A DNA stretch of 64,000 nt, from contig JAYJMM010000123.1 of the NCBI GenBank assembly GCA_037349105.1, positions 4,092,001-4,156,000 on the forward strand, written 5' to 3'. The notes below the pieces were generated by a model. That model made no database searches. It was not told the origin of the DNA and saw only the letters and a program-made list of their open reading frames with translations. The position numbers were made by a program, and so were the translations under genes. Source of the DNA: Limnomonas spitsbergensis (taxonomy: Eukaryota; Chlorophyta; Chlorophyceae; Chlamydomonadales). Below are positions 54,903-64,000 of the stretch, piece after piece (within the stretch, counting starts at the first letter, position 1; each line of letters starts with the position of its first letter).

Positions 54903-56439
54903 TCATCTCCCCCCTTGCCCCAGCGGTTGGCGGCCCCCCGCTGGTACCGCCCCCCTGCCCCGTCCCCCCCCCTGCGCCGTAGAGCGGTGCCGCCCGGCGC
55001 CGGAATTGCGTGCAGCTCCGCCTTCTACCCCAGGGCACCGACTACGCCCGCCCGAGGCAGCCGTGGCAGCCGTGACAGCGGCTTCTCCGCCCTCCGCCCC
55101 AGTCTCCTGCTGCATGGCAAGCTTCTTCTTCCACCTCCGCTCCGCAGGCGTCAGCTTCGGGGCCGCCGTGAGCTGCGGCAGCTCAGCCACGCTGGCAGCC
55201 ACTGCGCACGCCGCACCGGCCTCAACGTTTTTGCGCCACCATTCCAACACGGGCTGCTGATGCGCTGTACCTAGGCTGACAAGCCAGACACACTGGAAGG
55301 AGCCAGCGGCGACCTCAAAAGCATTGGACGCCCCTGCCCCACCTCCTGCCCCTGCGGCCGCGGTGGCGGCGTCGGCGGCGGCGGCATCCCCCGCCAATTC
55401 GACGCCCGTCCCTCTGTCGCTGCTGCTACCGGCCTCCCCACCCTCGAGCCTCATGGTGCGCACGTCGGGTCTGCTGGCGGGGGCGGCAAATACGTACGGC
55501 TGCTGCTTTGGTGCGAGGAAGACAGGCCTGCAAGCTCCACTCTTGGCCCGGCGCTCGGTCAACCACTCGAGAAAGAAAGCCTTGCGCGCTACGTACTGCG
55601 GGATGAGGAGCATCCAGGGCCGATGGGAAGCCACTGCAAATTCAAATATGCGTTCAATGTGGTCACCTGTAGGGTCATGGGGGTGGGAGGGGAGAAAACT
55701 GATGGGGCGGGGGGGAAGCAGAGAACAGCACCAAGGAGGGGAGGGCAGGTAGCAAGACTTCTGAGTTATGGAAGGCTTTGGGGTGGTTGTATACTGGTCA
55801 ACACTTACAAAAACATTTATACAACTCATTGCTCCGACAAGTTAAACACAACTCAATGCTGCCCTTGCCCCCACCTGAAAATGGCGGGTTGGTGATCAGG
55901 ACGTCGAAATCCGGGCCTGCCCCTGCCTGCTGCATGGCATAAAAGTCTTCGTTCCGGTTGTACACACTCTCAAAGCCAAGGCCGTCCATGTGCTGCACCA
56001 TGCTCCCCTCGCAGAAGAAGGGGTCGTAGATGCGCAGCTCGGCCTTGCTTTTGTTGAGCCGTCGTGCCAGGCGGGAGAGGAGCGGCTCCAGGTGCTGGTA
56101 CGCCTCAGGGGGGGTCTCTGCATGGTCGCCAGGCTCGGTGGCAAAGGGGTGGACCGCACTAGGGCCCAGCAGGCTGCTCGCCCCGGGTTCGTCATCAAGT
56201 GGTCTGGCATCCGGTATCGGGGAAGAATGCCTCGCAGCATGTAAGGGTCCGGTTGAGCTTGGCTCAGGGCCGATGCTGAGAGCTCGGAGGCTCTCCAGAA
56301 GGCAGTCCGGGCCCGCAATGGCATCAGGCTGGGCGTCAGCTGGCTCTGATGCTCCCTGTTGCTCGACCTCTGCTTGAACTGTGCTGAAATTTTCAGCGGT
56401 GAGATCATCGCTGTATTCGGCAGGTGCGTGGCATGCCAT
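54903..56439 (-). CDS. Rossmann-type methyltransferase with NPPF motif, 2 exons
   Basis: Exons 56439-55875 and 55666-54903 join in phase (NPPFSG then DHIERIFEFA), giving 442 residues. The segment at about 137-147 (IYDPFFCEGSM) is a cofactor-binding-type motif I and NPPF at about 184 is the D/N-PP-Y/F motif typical of amino-group (N6-adenine or guanine N2) methyltransferases. RPWMLLIPQYVARKAFF after the junction fits the next strands of the fold. The N-terminal about 115 residues are low complexity. The C-terminal about 110 are Ala/Gly-rich after PVLEWWRKN. The substrate (DNA, RNA or protein) cannot be told from sequence. The intron is 208 bp. It is head-to-head with the PC-esterase gene. Confidence 0.8.
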
Positions 56440-56852
56440 TTAGAAATTTCACCATGCGCCCTGCCGGGATCGGCTCACACACGAGAGCGGTGCACGAGAG
56501 GGCCTCACAGAGCGCATCAAGTTCCTAAAGATGCTACGGCGATGAATTGTTGGTGGCTTCGAGACGTTACTTTAATGCCCGTCTCATAGATCACGCTGAA
56601 CAGCTCGCTGGCCTGTGCGTGTTGGGTGGAGGTAACAGTTGCCACCCTGGTTGCCACACTTGAGATCTGGCCACCGGACACAGAAGTAGAGCGGAGTGAT
56701 AGAGAGGCAGACGCACAGACATGCTGGTCTGATCAATAGGATAAGGCTGATGCTAGGCCTCCTGCTGCCGTGCATAGAGTAATTGGCTTGTTCAGTTGTT
56801 TGCATGGCGATCAGCGACTCGTCACGGTCCTTTTACCGGCTGCTGTGATATT
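56440..56852. promoter_or_regulatory. Divergent promoter region, methyltransferase / PC-esterase gene
   Basis: 413 bp between start codons 56439 (minus) and 56853 (plus). No repeat or motif that I can support; the role is inferred from position. Confidence 0.5.
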
Positions 56853-59681
56853 ATGACAACTATGAATTTGATTCATCTATGGATTGCAGCTCTGATATCG
56901 ATGTCGTGGCTCGCAACCTACACTAGTGTTACCGGCTTCGACATCGACTCACGGATCATTCAGCAATGGCAGCGGCTCACCGAGATATGTCCAAATCGGA
57001 GCTTGCTGAGCTGCAAGCCCCCCATGGACCGGACCGGCTGGAGCAAAGCTGAAAACACCGTCGTGACAGACGTGCGGTTCATGGGGCTAGGTGCATGGAG
57101 CACCTTCAAGTTACTGTCGCACGACCAGGTGTGCCAAGACACCATGCACAAGACCCGATGCCATCGAACGGTAGACATGCCAACAGCTGGACCATGCACA
57201 TGCCGGACCCTGTTTTTGAAAGTTCATTGGGTGGTTGCCTTAACCTTGTAATATCAACACGACCCAGGCTGGCACACCCAAGACCCGTGGAGGCGACAGC
57301 TGGCACATCATGCTGCGCGACAGGCGGCAGCGCATGAAGGTTCCGGCTCGTGTGTTCGATGAAGGCGACGGCACCTACACCGTGGCCACATTCCTCATCA
57401 AACCAGGCAACTTCACCATGTCAGCATGGCTCTGGTGCGATGCTCACATGGCTCTGGTGCGATGCCCAGTGCCCACATGGGTTTACATAATTGGGACCAG
57501 AATCGGTGCTGCAAGACTTTTTATGTGCCCCCTGCTGACATATATATATATAATGCTATGCGATAGGTCACCTCAGCATGGCTACGGTGCAAGATGCTCA
57601 TACGTACCCCAAACCCATGTTTGACATCAGGGCACTTCACCTACAATTTAGTTGCATCATTGCATCAGGAACCAGTACCCAGTGACCAGGGCCCGGCCGG
57701 CTTTGCCCCCGGCTGACTCTGCAGGTACAGTGACTGCCACGGGCTGCAAGAGCCTCAGCTCAATCAGACAGGTGACGAGGTTCTGTCGGAGTGGGCGTTT
57801 CTGACTAAAGCTGACCACTGCTACATCGGGGAGCGCCTGTTCGTGCCCATCTACCGGCGGATGAAGATAGATCTTCGGAACTCGGCCTGCCTGAGCGAAA
57901 CGTGCACCGCCACCGCTGGCGCCGGGGCTCCTGCAGCTGTCACGCCGCCGGGAGCGCCCAGGCCGCGTGGCCGCACATGGCGAACGGAAACGTACCACTA
58001 TCGACTCAACACCACCATCTTCGCCAGCCCCTGTTGCCGCCCCGCCGCCCCGCCGCCGGCCGGCCCGACCTCCCGTTTCATATTCCTGGGCGACTCCACT
58101 GTGCGGAATAGCTGGGACATCATGCTTTACCAGGCCAGGCAGCCGTGCAAGATGGAGTGGAAGCCGCGCGACGTCCAGGAGACTATGAAGGACGAAGATA
58201 AATGCATCCGGGTGGAGTCAATGGCACAGGTGGACCCACACCTGAACGCAATCATGAAGAGGTGCACGGCGGGCGCGCCTTGGACAACTGTGCCGGTACG
58301 CCGGGGGGGACGGAATGAGTGGGCTGTGGGAGGGTGGGCAGGTAGAGGAAAATATCAAATGTGTATCTGTATAATGAAACTTGAATATGCCGGTCTTTTA
58401 GTTTTAAGATTCCTGGTACCCGAACCGGTAATCAAATTTATATTTATTTATTTATTTATTTATTTATGAGGCAGGTTGCCCAGGTAATGCGCTTCGGATA
58501 TCAATGTGAGCAGAACTCGTGAGATGACTTCCGGGATCACATATTGCTTGCTCGTGAGTCAGGTTTGTTCCAGGCAGTTTCCACATGTCTGCTCGTAAGT
58601 TGGACATGTTCCAGGCAGCTTCCACATGGTTGCCCGTTTCCTGCCGGTGGGAACAAGCACTGATGAGGTCAGCCAGTATTCCCCCCTGTTGGACTAATAC
58701 AGCTTCCACGTGTTGGATTTGTACAGCTACCCCTGTCAAACTTGTACAGCTTCCACATGGCTGCTCATTCCCCGCAGGTGGGAACGAATACGGATGAGAT
58801 CAGCCAATACTTCCCCCTGTCCGACCTGTACAACCTGAGCCGATTTGATTTCAATCACTCGCACTCGAGGAACCACCGGCCGGCAGTGCCGCTGCCGATC
58901 CCCAGGGAGTTCACCGTCATCTACGTAGACGGCTGGGGCTGCCGCATCCCAGAAGTTGTCGCCTTGGAGCTGCAGCATGTGCGTGCTGGCGACGTGCTCG
59001 TCCTGAACATGGGCGCGCATTGCCAGAGGCAGCTGCCTTTCGACCGTTGGCGCAAGCACGTGGATGCCATTGCTGTGCTGCTGGAGGATGTGATGAGCAA
59101 GGGCGTGCCGGTGGTGTGGAGGTCCACCTTCCTGATCGAAGAGGATGTATTCCGGAGCCACCCAGAGAACATTGACGGGTAAGATAACAAACCGTCCATT
59201 TACAGATCGAGCGGGCCTTGGCCCTGGCCGAGCGTTGATGAGAGCCCTCGAGGCGCGTTTCACCGAGAGGGCCTTGCTCAACGCGAGGGATTAAGAGCAG
59301 GGACGATCTGATGGGGAGTCATGGCATATAATAGGGATGATGTTTACTGTTGCTTTCTGACAGTGCTGCTATATTCTGATCTTGCTCCAGCTTGAGATGA
59401 GCGAATGCGCCAAAAATCTGATTTGATTTTCTCTTGCACCCCTGCTCAGGTATGTTTATTCGGCACACTTTAACACCGACGCCCGGCGGATTTTGTTCGA
59501 CTCGTATGTGGAGCATGTGCTGGTGCCACTGGGAGTGCACATTTGGGATGTGTATGGGTTGTGTGCCCTTGGGGATAACAAACTGTATGATATGTATCAC
59601 ACGGATGCACCCACTGCGTGGGCCATGAACACAGACATGTTGGATATGTTTGTGTGCCCAACAGCGGATGGGAAGGCCTGA
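56853..59681 (+). CDS. Secreted or membrane-anchored filamin-Ig + PC-esterase (NXPE-like) protein, 5 exons
   Basis: Exons: 56853-57128, 57268-57434, 57725-58295, 58778-59178 and 59450-59681. Phases agree, giving 548 residues. The start MTTMNLIHLWIAALISMSWL is a signal peptide or signal anchor. Residues about 93-150 (AGTPKTRGGDSW, EGDGTYTVATFLIKPGNF) form a filamin-type immunoglobulin repeat. Residue about 270 begins the GDS nucleophile motif of the SGNH/PC-esterase fold (FIFLGDSTVRNSWD). VLVLNMGAHCQ is a plausible oxyanion block, and DMYHTDAP near the C-terminus supplies the Asp-x-x-His-like end of the triad. PC-esterases act on acylated sugars or cell-wall glycans in the secretory path; the substrate here is unknown. 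Several N-glycosylation sequons are present. Introns 2 and 3 hold copies of their own splice junctions. Confidence 0.87.
57435..57600. repeat. Copies of the PC-esterase exon 2 donor
   Basis: Exon 2 ends GCATGGCTCTG before GTGCGATGC. The same word recurs 27 bp later (ACATGGCTCTGGTGCGATGC) and, decayed, at about 57575 (GCATGGCTACGGTGCAAGAT). Confidence 0.78.
58585..58777. repeat. Copy of the PC-esterase exon 4 acceptor and start
   Basis: Exon 4 (58778) begins after CCCCGCAG with GTGGGAACGAATACGGATGA, GATCAGCCAATACTTCCCCC. A decayed copy, TGCCGGTGGGAACAAGCACT then GATGAGGTCAGCCAGTATTC, lies at about 58641-58690. Repeats of TTCCACATGGTTGCCCGTT surround it. Confidence 0.85.
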
Positions 59682-59984
59682 GATGTATACCGGTAAACTA
59701 CATTGGTTAAAAAATGGTGTGAGTCTGGGATGCATAGGTAAGAATCACTGGCACCGGTAGTGCAGGTGGTGTGGTAACAGAACTCAACTTTGGTTTATTT
59801 TTAATTTAGCGTTACGAAGGGTGACAAGGGCATGCATTAACTGATATTGCCGTGATATTACTTCAAACCTATCACGTAAGTTCTACCAAGTTAGAGAAAA
59901 CGAAACGGGGAGTTTTCTCGTTTTGTCTCTCATGGATGGCCCCGAACGCTGCCTGGCCAAGCAACGACATCGTCTATCATGTTA
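59682..59984. other. 3' flank of the PC-esterase gene
   Basis: About 300 bp, presumably 3' UTR and intergenic; no repeat or gene recognised. Confidence 0.4.
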
Positions 59985-60215
59985 TTTTAATGTCGTTACA
60001 CCTATGTGTACGAGCCCAGAGGTGTAATGGCATTGACCTATGTGTACGAGCCTATGGGTCCGGCCGAGCCTTTTTGGGCAGGGCCCAGAGGTGTTATGTC
60101 ATTGATTGACCTATGGGTCCTGCTCAAACGGGCTCGGCCCCGTGGCCGCCCAACAGTCTGGTAAGGAGGGAAAAGGGAAGGCAAAGTGAAAGGGGGGAAA
60201 ACAAAAATCAAAAGC
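59985..60215. repeat. R2 terminal sequences, right end and left end back to back
   Basis: GGGCAGGGCCCAGAGGTGTT, ATGTCATTGATTGACC and GGGTCCTGCTCAAACGGGCT are the right and left R2 termini fused. They are followed by the purine-rich stretch (AAGGGAGGAAAAGGGAAGG type) seen next to other R2 ends. Confidence 0.75.
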
Positions 60216-60317
60216 CCACCCCAAAAATGAAAGGAAGTCCGGAGAATATCTAGCCCCCTCTGAGTCAAGCACTCAAGCCTACTACCCGTGAAAATAACAG
60301 AAAGGATGGAAAGCAAG

Positions 60318-60785
60318 AGGGGAACGAGGGGGGGGGGCAGAAAAAACCCAGGCCCCCATCCCCCCTATTTCTCCCAAACTCATCCGGTTGACATGGGAGT
60401 TGCACCTAAGGACTTTTGGGAGGGCATCTCGGCTTCAAGAACAAAACACACGTTGTAGGGGCTTGCCCCCCTCCTAGTTTGACTTGCGTTGACCAGGTAC
60501 TTAACGTTGACCGTTGACCATGCACAGGGGGTCGTTGGTAAGCCCTGGCCCTACCCTAAGCAGTGAGATCTTCATATCATGCTGTCTCCTCGGGGTTGGG
60601 ATGTCATGTGCAAAATAACATTTTGTGAAATCTACGAAATCCTCATTGTTTGGCTCTCAGCACCTCAGGCACCGCTGGGCCAAAAAGCATTTTAAGACCA
60701 GATCACCAGATATGGAAAGCTCTGGTCAAGCTCTGTAATTTTTTAGGATGGGGTGTTTCCAGTTATTCTTTGCCCCCCCCCCCCC
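60318..60785 (+). repeat. Dispersed repeat R3, copy 2
   Basis: Reverse complement of 19966-20432 in collinear blocks: CTCATCCGGTTGACATGGGA, CTTAACGTTGACCGTTGACC, GGGCCAAAAAGCATTTTAAG and GATGGGGTGTTTCCAGTT. Confidence 0.8.
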
Positions 60786-61519
60786 CCTCGGAGGGGAACA
60801 CAAAGGAAAAATATCTGCCCCCCCAAGGAAAACCGAAACCTCAGCCCCTCTATGTAAACTAGCCTTCAACGAATATCATGATTCCCGTGTGAGGTGAAAC
60901 GGGACGTAACTGTGTGACATACCCCTCCAAGACAGGACAGGCCTAACGCGACGTTTGCTTCTGCGGGAGGGCAGCGGGCTACGCCTAGGGGACGCTGTCG
61001 ACCCTAAAAGCGCTATGACTCACCCAACAAATCTGAAAAAGTACCCTATGTCTGAGACACTTGGGGCTTTATTCAACCTGGCCTCTTCCAGGCTCCAAAT
61101 CCCATTCTGAAGTCGGGGGCTCGATTCCACCTGCCTGGAACCCAAAAGTAATCTTTTCAAACGGAGAAAGAGTGGTGGGACCGAGGGGGGGGCAAAATAA
61201 AGCTGGGGACCCCATCCCCCCCGAAAATAACGAGCACCCAAGCCTACCACCCACCCACCTTCCGCCTCCGGAACCTATTGGAATTCAAATATCTCAGTCG
61301 AAATTTACAATCGCAGGGCATGTAAGGGGTGTTTTTCGATCAGCTTGTCAAGGCGACTCGACTGGTATATTTCAATTCGTTAGGTGATAACAATTCATGC
61401 CAACAGTCAATTTTGGTACTGGGTTCAGCCAGGCTATTGAGTACCGACGAATGCTCGCTAGCGATCACAATTCATACCAACAGTCAATATTTGGGAACTG
61501 AGCTCAGCCAGGCTTATGA
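60786..61519. other. Intergenic, no gene seen
   Basis: No coding region, RNA gene or clear repeat could be supported here. G- and C-homopolymer runs are frequent. A short tandem duplication around AACAATTCATGCCAACAGTC / CACAATTCATACCAACAGTC (about 61389 and 61467) is the only structure noted. Confidence 0.4.
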
Positions 61520-62393
61520 CTACCGAGTACCGACTACTTCTAGCTCTGACCTGCACATGCCGGAGTCCCGGTCTCCACACACGGCACCACAGAAGCCACA
61601 TGCTTCATCAGCGCGAGGCTCCAAGCTACAGGCTGCGCCACATTGGTCCAACAAGATATAGCGTGCGACGTGCAAGCGCATAGCGGATAACTTGAACTTC
61701 TTCCCACACCAAGCCACCCTGCAGTCCACAAGCAAATCCTTGGCTGCTGATGGCCCAGGCTGATCCTGGCGCTGCCCTAGTTGCTGAGGCACGCTGTTGC
61801 AAAGAGGCCAGAACTTGGCCTCACTGCCTCTGTAAGGGAACTCAGCAGACATATTCACGCTGTAAGGGGCAGCTGGCGGAAGCTGTGTCGCGGCACAGGG
61901 GTGCACCCTAAGGAATGGGTGCACCAAGCAAAAAGAACACAAGACATTAGACACTCTAGTGCAATCGGTTTCCCGATCCACACCATCTCAAACTTCCCGA
62001 TCGCCTACCTAACACCTGATCGAGGATGCCTATAGGCTCGCGCCAGACATATGAGAATGCCACCTCACGGTAGACACCTCCTAAACCCTAAAAGTGCGTA
62101 TTATGCACAACAATTCCCCCCCCCAGATATTGGAAACTGCACGCAATTTTGTTATTTTGTTTTGAATCAAATATCATCCTAAAATATACAGATTGAGCAA
62201 ATAAATCATAGTTTATCATCGTGAGACACATATAGTCGTACATCCAGTTCCATCTTCGGCCCTAAATTCCGAGCACCAGTGAATTCAAAGCTCTATCCTA
62301 ATTCCCAGCTCCCCCCCAGATCCAGTGAAAATTCAGCTCAGATACATCGCCAATTGTTAGAGTTGATGAAGGGGACGCAGCTATATTCTGGCG

Positions 62394-63197
62394 CTACAGA
62401 GCAGCGCAGTATTGGCTTAACGGATGAACGTGTGCATCGGTGGGATCATCCGGGCCCGGATAGCCGCTGTTGCAAATACATAGGATCCACACCTTGTTGC
62501 TGCAACAGCCGTGAATGGATCGGTTAGCTCCCAGACCTGCTGTGAAGCTGACAGACTGCAAAATGACCAGCCACCTTTCTCTCCGTAGTTGGGACAGCCA
62601 CTCAAACCTTGCTGGATGACACGTAAGGAAATCTTGGGAGACTAAGCAGCAGGCCACGTGGCGCGCGTACTTGACCGCGAGAGCGCAGGAGATGTCAGCG
62701 TATTCAGCAGGAGGGTTTGTGATAAGGACATGCAGTCCATGCTGTCGTAGCAGAAACTCGTAGGTGGAGGGTTGCAGTGGGTCAGTACAGTAGTCTGCAG
62801 GGACGTTGACACCGATGCCCGAGTTGGTGAGAACGTGGAGGGATCGAGGGTAAGGGTAAAGCTGGCTGTCCTGCAGAAGCCCGGTGGCTTGCCCATCATC
62901 CTTGAACAGCAAAAGAATGCTGGGGGACAGGGATAGGTCAAGGCAGTCCAGAAGGGTGTTGCAGTCGCTGTCTTCAATGGTGAGAGGTGAAGGAGGGTAG
63001 AGTTGGTACGACCATCCTCCCGGCATCCTGTTGCCCAAGTAGACCGCAGCCTCATTGCGCTCCCGCCACACTCCAGGCATCAGAGAGTTCAAGGCATCCA
63101 CCGCATCTCCACGGACACCCCAGTTGATGAAATCTGGGGGCACCCAAGGATGAGTGACATGGCTCTCGAACCTTTTATTGGGGACGCGAATTCTCAC
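62394..63197 (-). pseudogene. Methyltransferase-like segment of the retrotransposon remnant
   Basis: A 267-residue open stretch with LHVLITNPPAEYADISCALA and ARHVACCLVSQDFLTCHPAR. The NPP-x motif followed by a hydrophobic strand resembles amino-methyltransferase-type domains carried by some green-algal and DIRS-class retroelements. It lacks its own start context and follows a broken frame, so I read it as part of the decayed element. A diverged host protein is the alternative. Confidence 0.5.
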
Positions 63198-63546
63198 GGA
63201 TGCACGGGTAGGGCGCTGATCATCAGGTTACACCTCCTCAGCGATTTCCCCTTTGCTGACAACTGCGGCGGCTAGCTGCTCCCGCATTGCCATGCGGTCA
63301 GCCCTTCCGCCTCCGGCACCGCCATTAGCGGTCCGGACCACCTCACCGCTTCCGGCACCGCCCGAGGCGGTCCCGGCAAGCTCAACCGCGTCCTCTTCCC
63401 CGTCTTCAGCGGGTCCTTCTTCTTCATCCATATCAGGGCCACCGCCATTGGCGGCTCCCATCACCCTTCCTGCCTTCTTTTGCTTAGCAGGCCGCAGCTG
63501 GTAACCCGTCACGACGGCCACTGGTTCCTCCAGTTCCGCCGCAACA

Positions 63547-63955
63547 TCACGTCGTGCAGCGTATCAAACAGTACGTGTGAATGGCTCGACCACAACTTCC
63601 ACACATAATCATTTTCTTAGCATTATCAGGCAACAGACATCTCTGGCAAGGGAAATCTGGTGCTGGCTTTTGCCATCTTTTGGATGGGGGTAAGAGTCCC
63701 TCTATGGGCAGGTGACATGGTGCGCAGTTAATAGCGTTCTCGGCCACAGTCACCCCATTGCGACCAACCAGGACAATAACTCCACTTGGTCGTACATCAA
63801 ATACTCGAAGCACGTAAGGTCTTGCAGTGGAGTGCAGCCGGTTCTCATCCCGCACATACACAAACTGCCCCTCAGTATACTTAGCTATTGATGGAAGGAA
63901 CCACCACTACGGAGCCTTGCGTAATGCAGGGTATCTCGCTGTTGAGCCACCAGAA
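63547..63955 (-). pseudogene. Integrase C-terminal region plus PHD-like finger, frameshifted
   Basis: The open frame 63861-63547 continues upstream in frame to a stop at about 63916, beyond which the related sequence RDTLHYARLRSGG is in another frame. The finger ligands are visible: C-x2-C, C-x2-C, H-x2-C (PCQRC, MCGSC, HTYC). Confidence 0.55.
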
Positions 63956-64000
63956 GATTCTGGCCGACCATCACGCAGTTCTTGGCTAGCAACTCAGAAC

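Larger units (their letters stand above)
61520..64000 (-). mobile_element. Decayed retrotransposon pol remnant (post-integrase part), runs off the right edge
   Basis: From the right edge leftward on the minus strand, RDTLHYARLRSGG (about 63950) and, after a frameshift, AKYTEGQFVYVRDENRL, ARPYVLRVFDVRPSGVIVLV and CAPCHLPIEG resemble the integrase C-terminal region of algal retrotransposons. A PHD-like finger follows (CQRCLLPDNAKKMIMCGSCG, HTYC), then an acidic linker and a methyltransferase-like segment (62394-63197). A C2H2/CxxC fragment (KKFKLSAMRLHVARYIL, ACGFCGAVCG) at about 61540-61800 may be its end. Frames shift at about 63915, 63540 and 63220, so it is dead. Confidence 0.62.

Noticed and set aside
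1..64000. tRNA, rRNA or other structured RNA genes
   Set aside because: No convincing cloverleaf with box A/B, rRNA block or snRNA was recognised by eye. A covariance-model scan would be needed to exclude them.

Overview
The window is nuclear DNA of a eukaryote, most likely a green alga (chlorophyte). Genes are split by GT-AG introns, exons are GC-rich and Ala/Arg/Gly-rich, telomere-like TTTAGGG/CCCTAAA words recur, and centriole/cilium-type SFI1 repeats, a filamin-Ig plus PC-esterase protein and a TOC1/PAT-like retroelement are present. I cannot name the species from sequence alone.

Six host genes were assembled by joining exons across splice sites in consistent phase. (1) BUB3, minus strand, 756-9469, 3' end beyond the left edge. 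(2) A 1,899-residue SFI1-repeat protein with a beta-trefoil/fascin-like N-terminal region, plus, 9913-31249. (3) A C4HC3-type zinc-finger protein, minus, 40666-43429. (4) PSMD5 (26S proteasome assembly factor S5b), plus, 43709-53226. (5) A Rossmann-type methyltransferase with an NPPF motif, minus, 54903-56439. (6) A secreted or membrane-anchored filamin-Ig/PC-esterase (NXPE-like) protein, plus, 56853-59681. The six form three head-to-head pairs (1/2, 3/4, 5/6) with 280-440 bp between start codons. Mobile DNA is concentrated in the tail-to-tail gaps and inside introns.

The gap 31250-40665 holds a LINE reverse-transcriptase relic, elements with long terminal inverted repeats, and, inserted in one of those inverted repeats, a 6.2 kb element with split direct repeats. 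It has a single gag-like 920-residue ORF and no visible polymerase. The gap 53227-54902 is made of the same inverted-repeat family. The right end (about 61500-64000) holds a decayed retrotransposon pol remnant on the minus strand: a post-integrase segment, a PHD-like finger and a methyltransferase-like segment.

Two observations stand out. First, BUB3 intron 4 carries a 4.4 kb array of a 41 bp telomere-like monomer with higher-order repeats spaced in exact multiples of 41 (11, 16, 24 and 27 monomers). Second, in at least a dozen introns of five of the six host genes, the repeats that fill the intron are copies of the adjoining splice junction, meaning intron end plus the first or last bases of the exon. 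This suggests introns here grow by tandem duplication of their own splice sites, leaving decoy splice sites and occasional candidate alternative or micro-exons.
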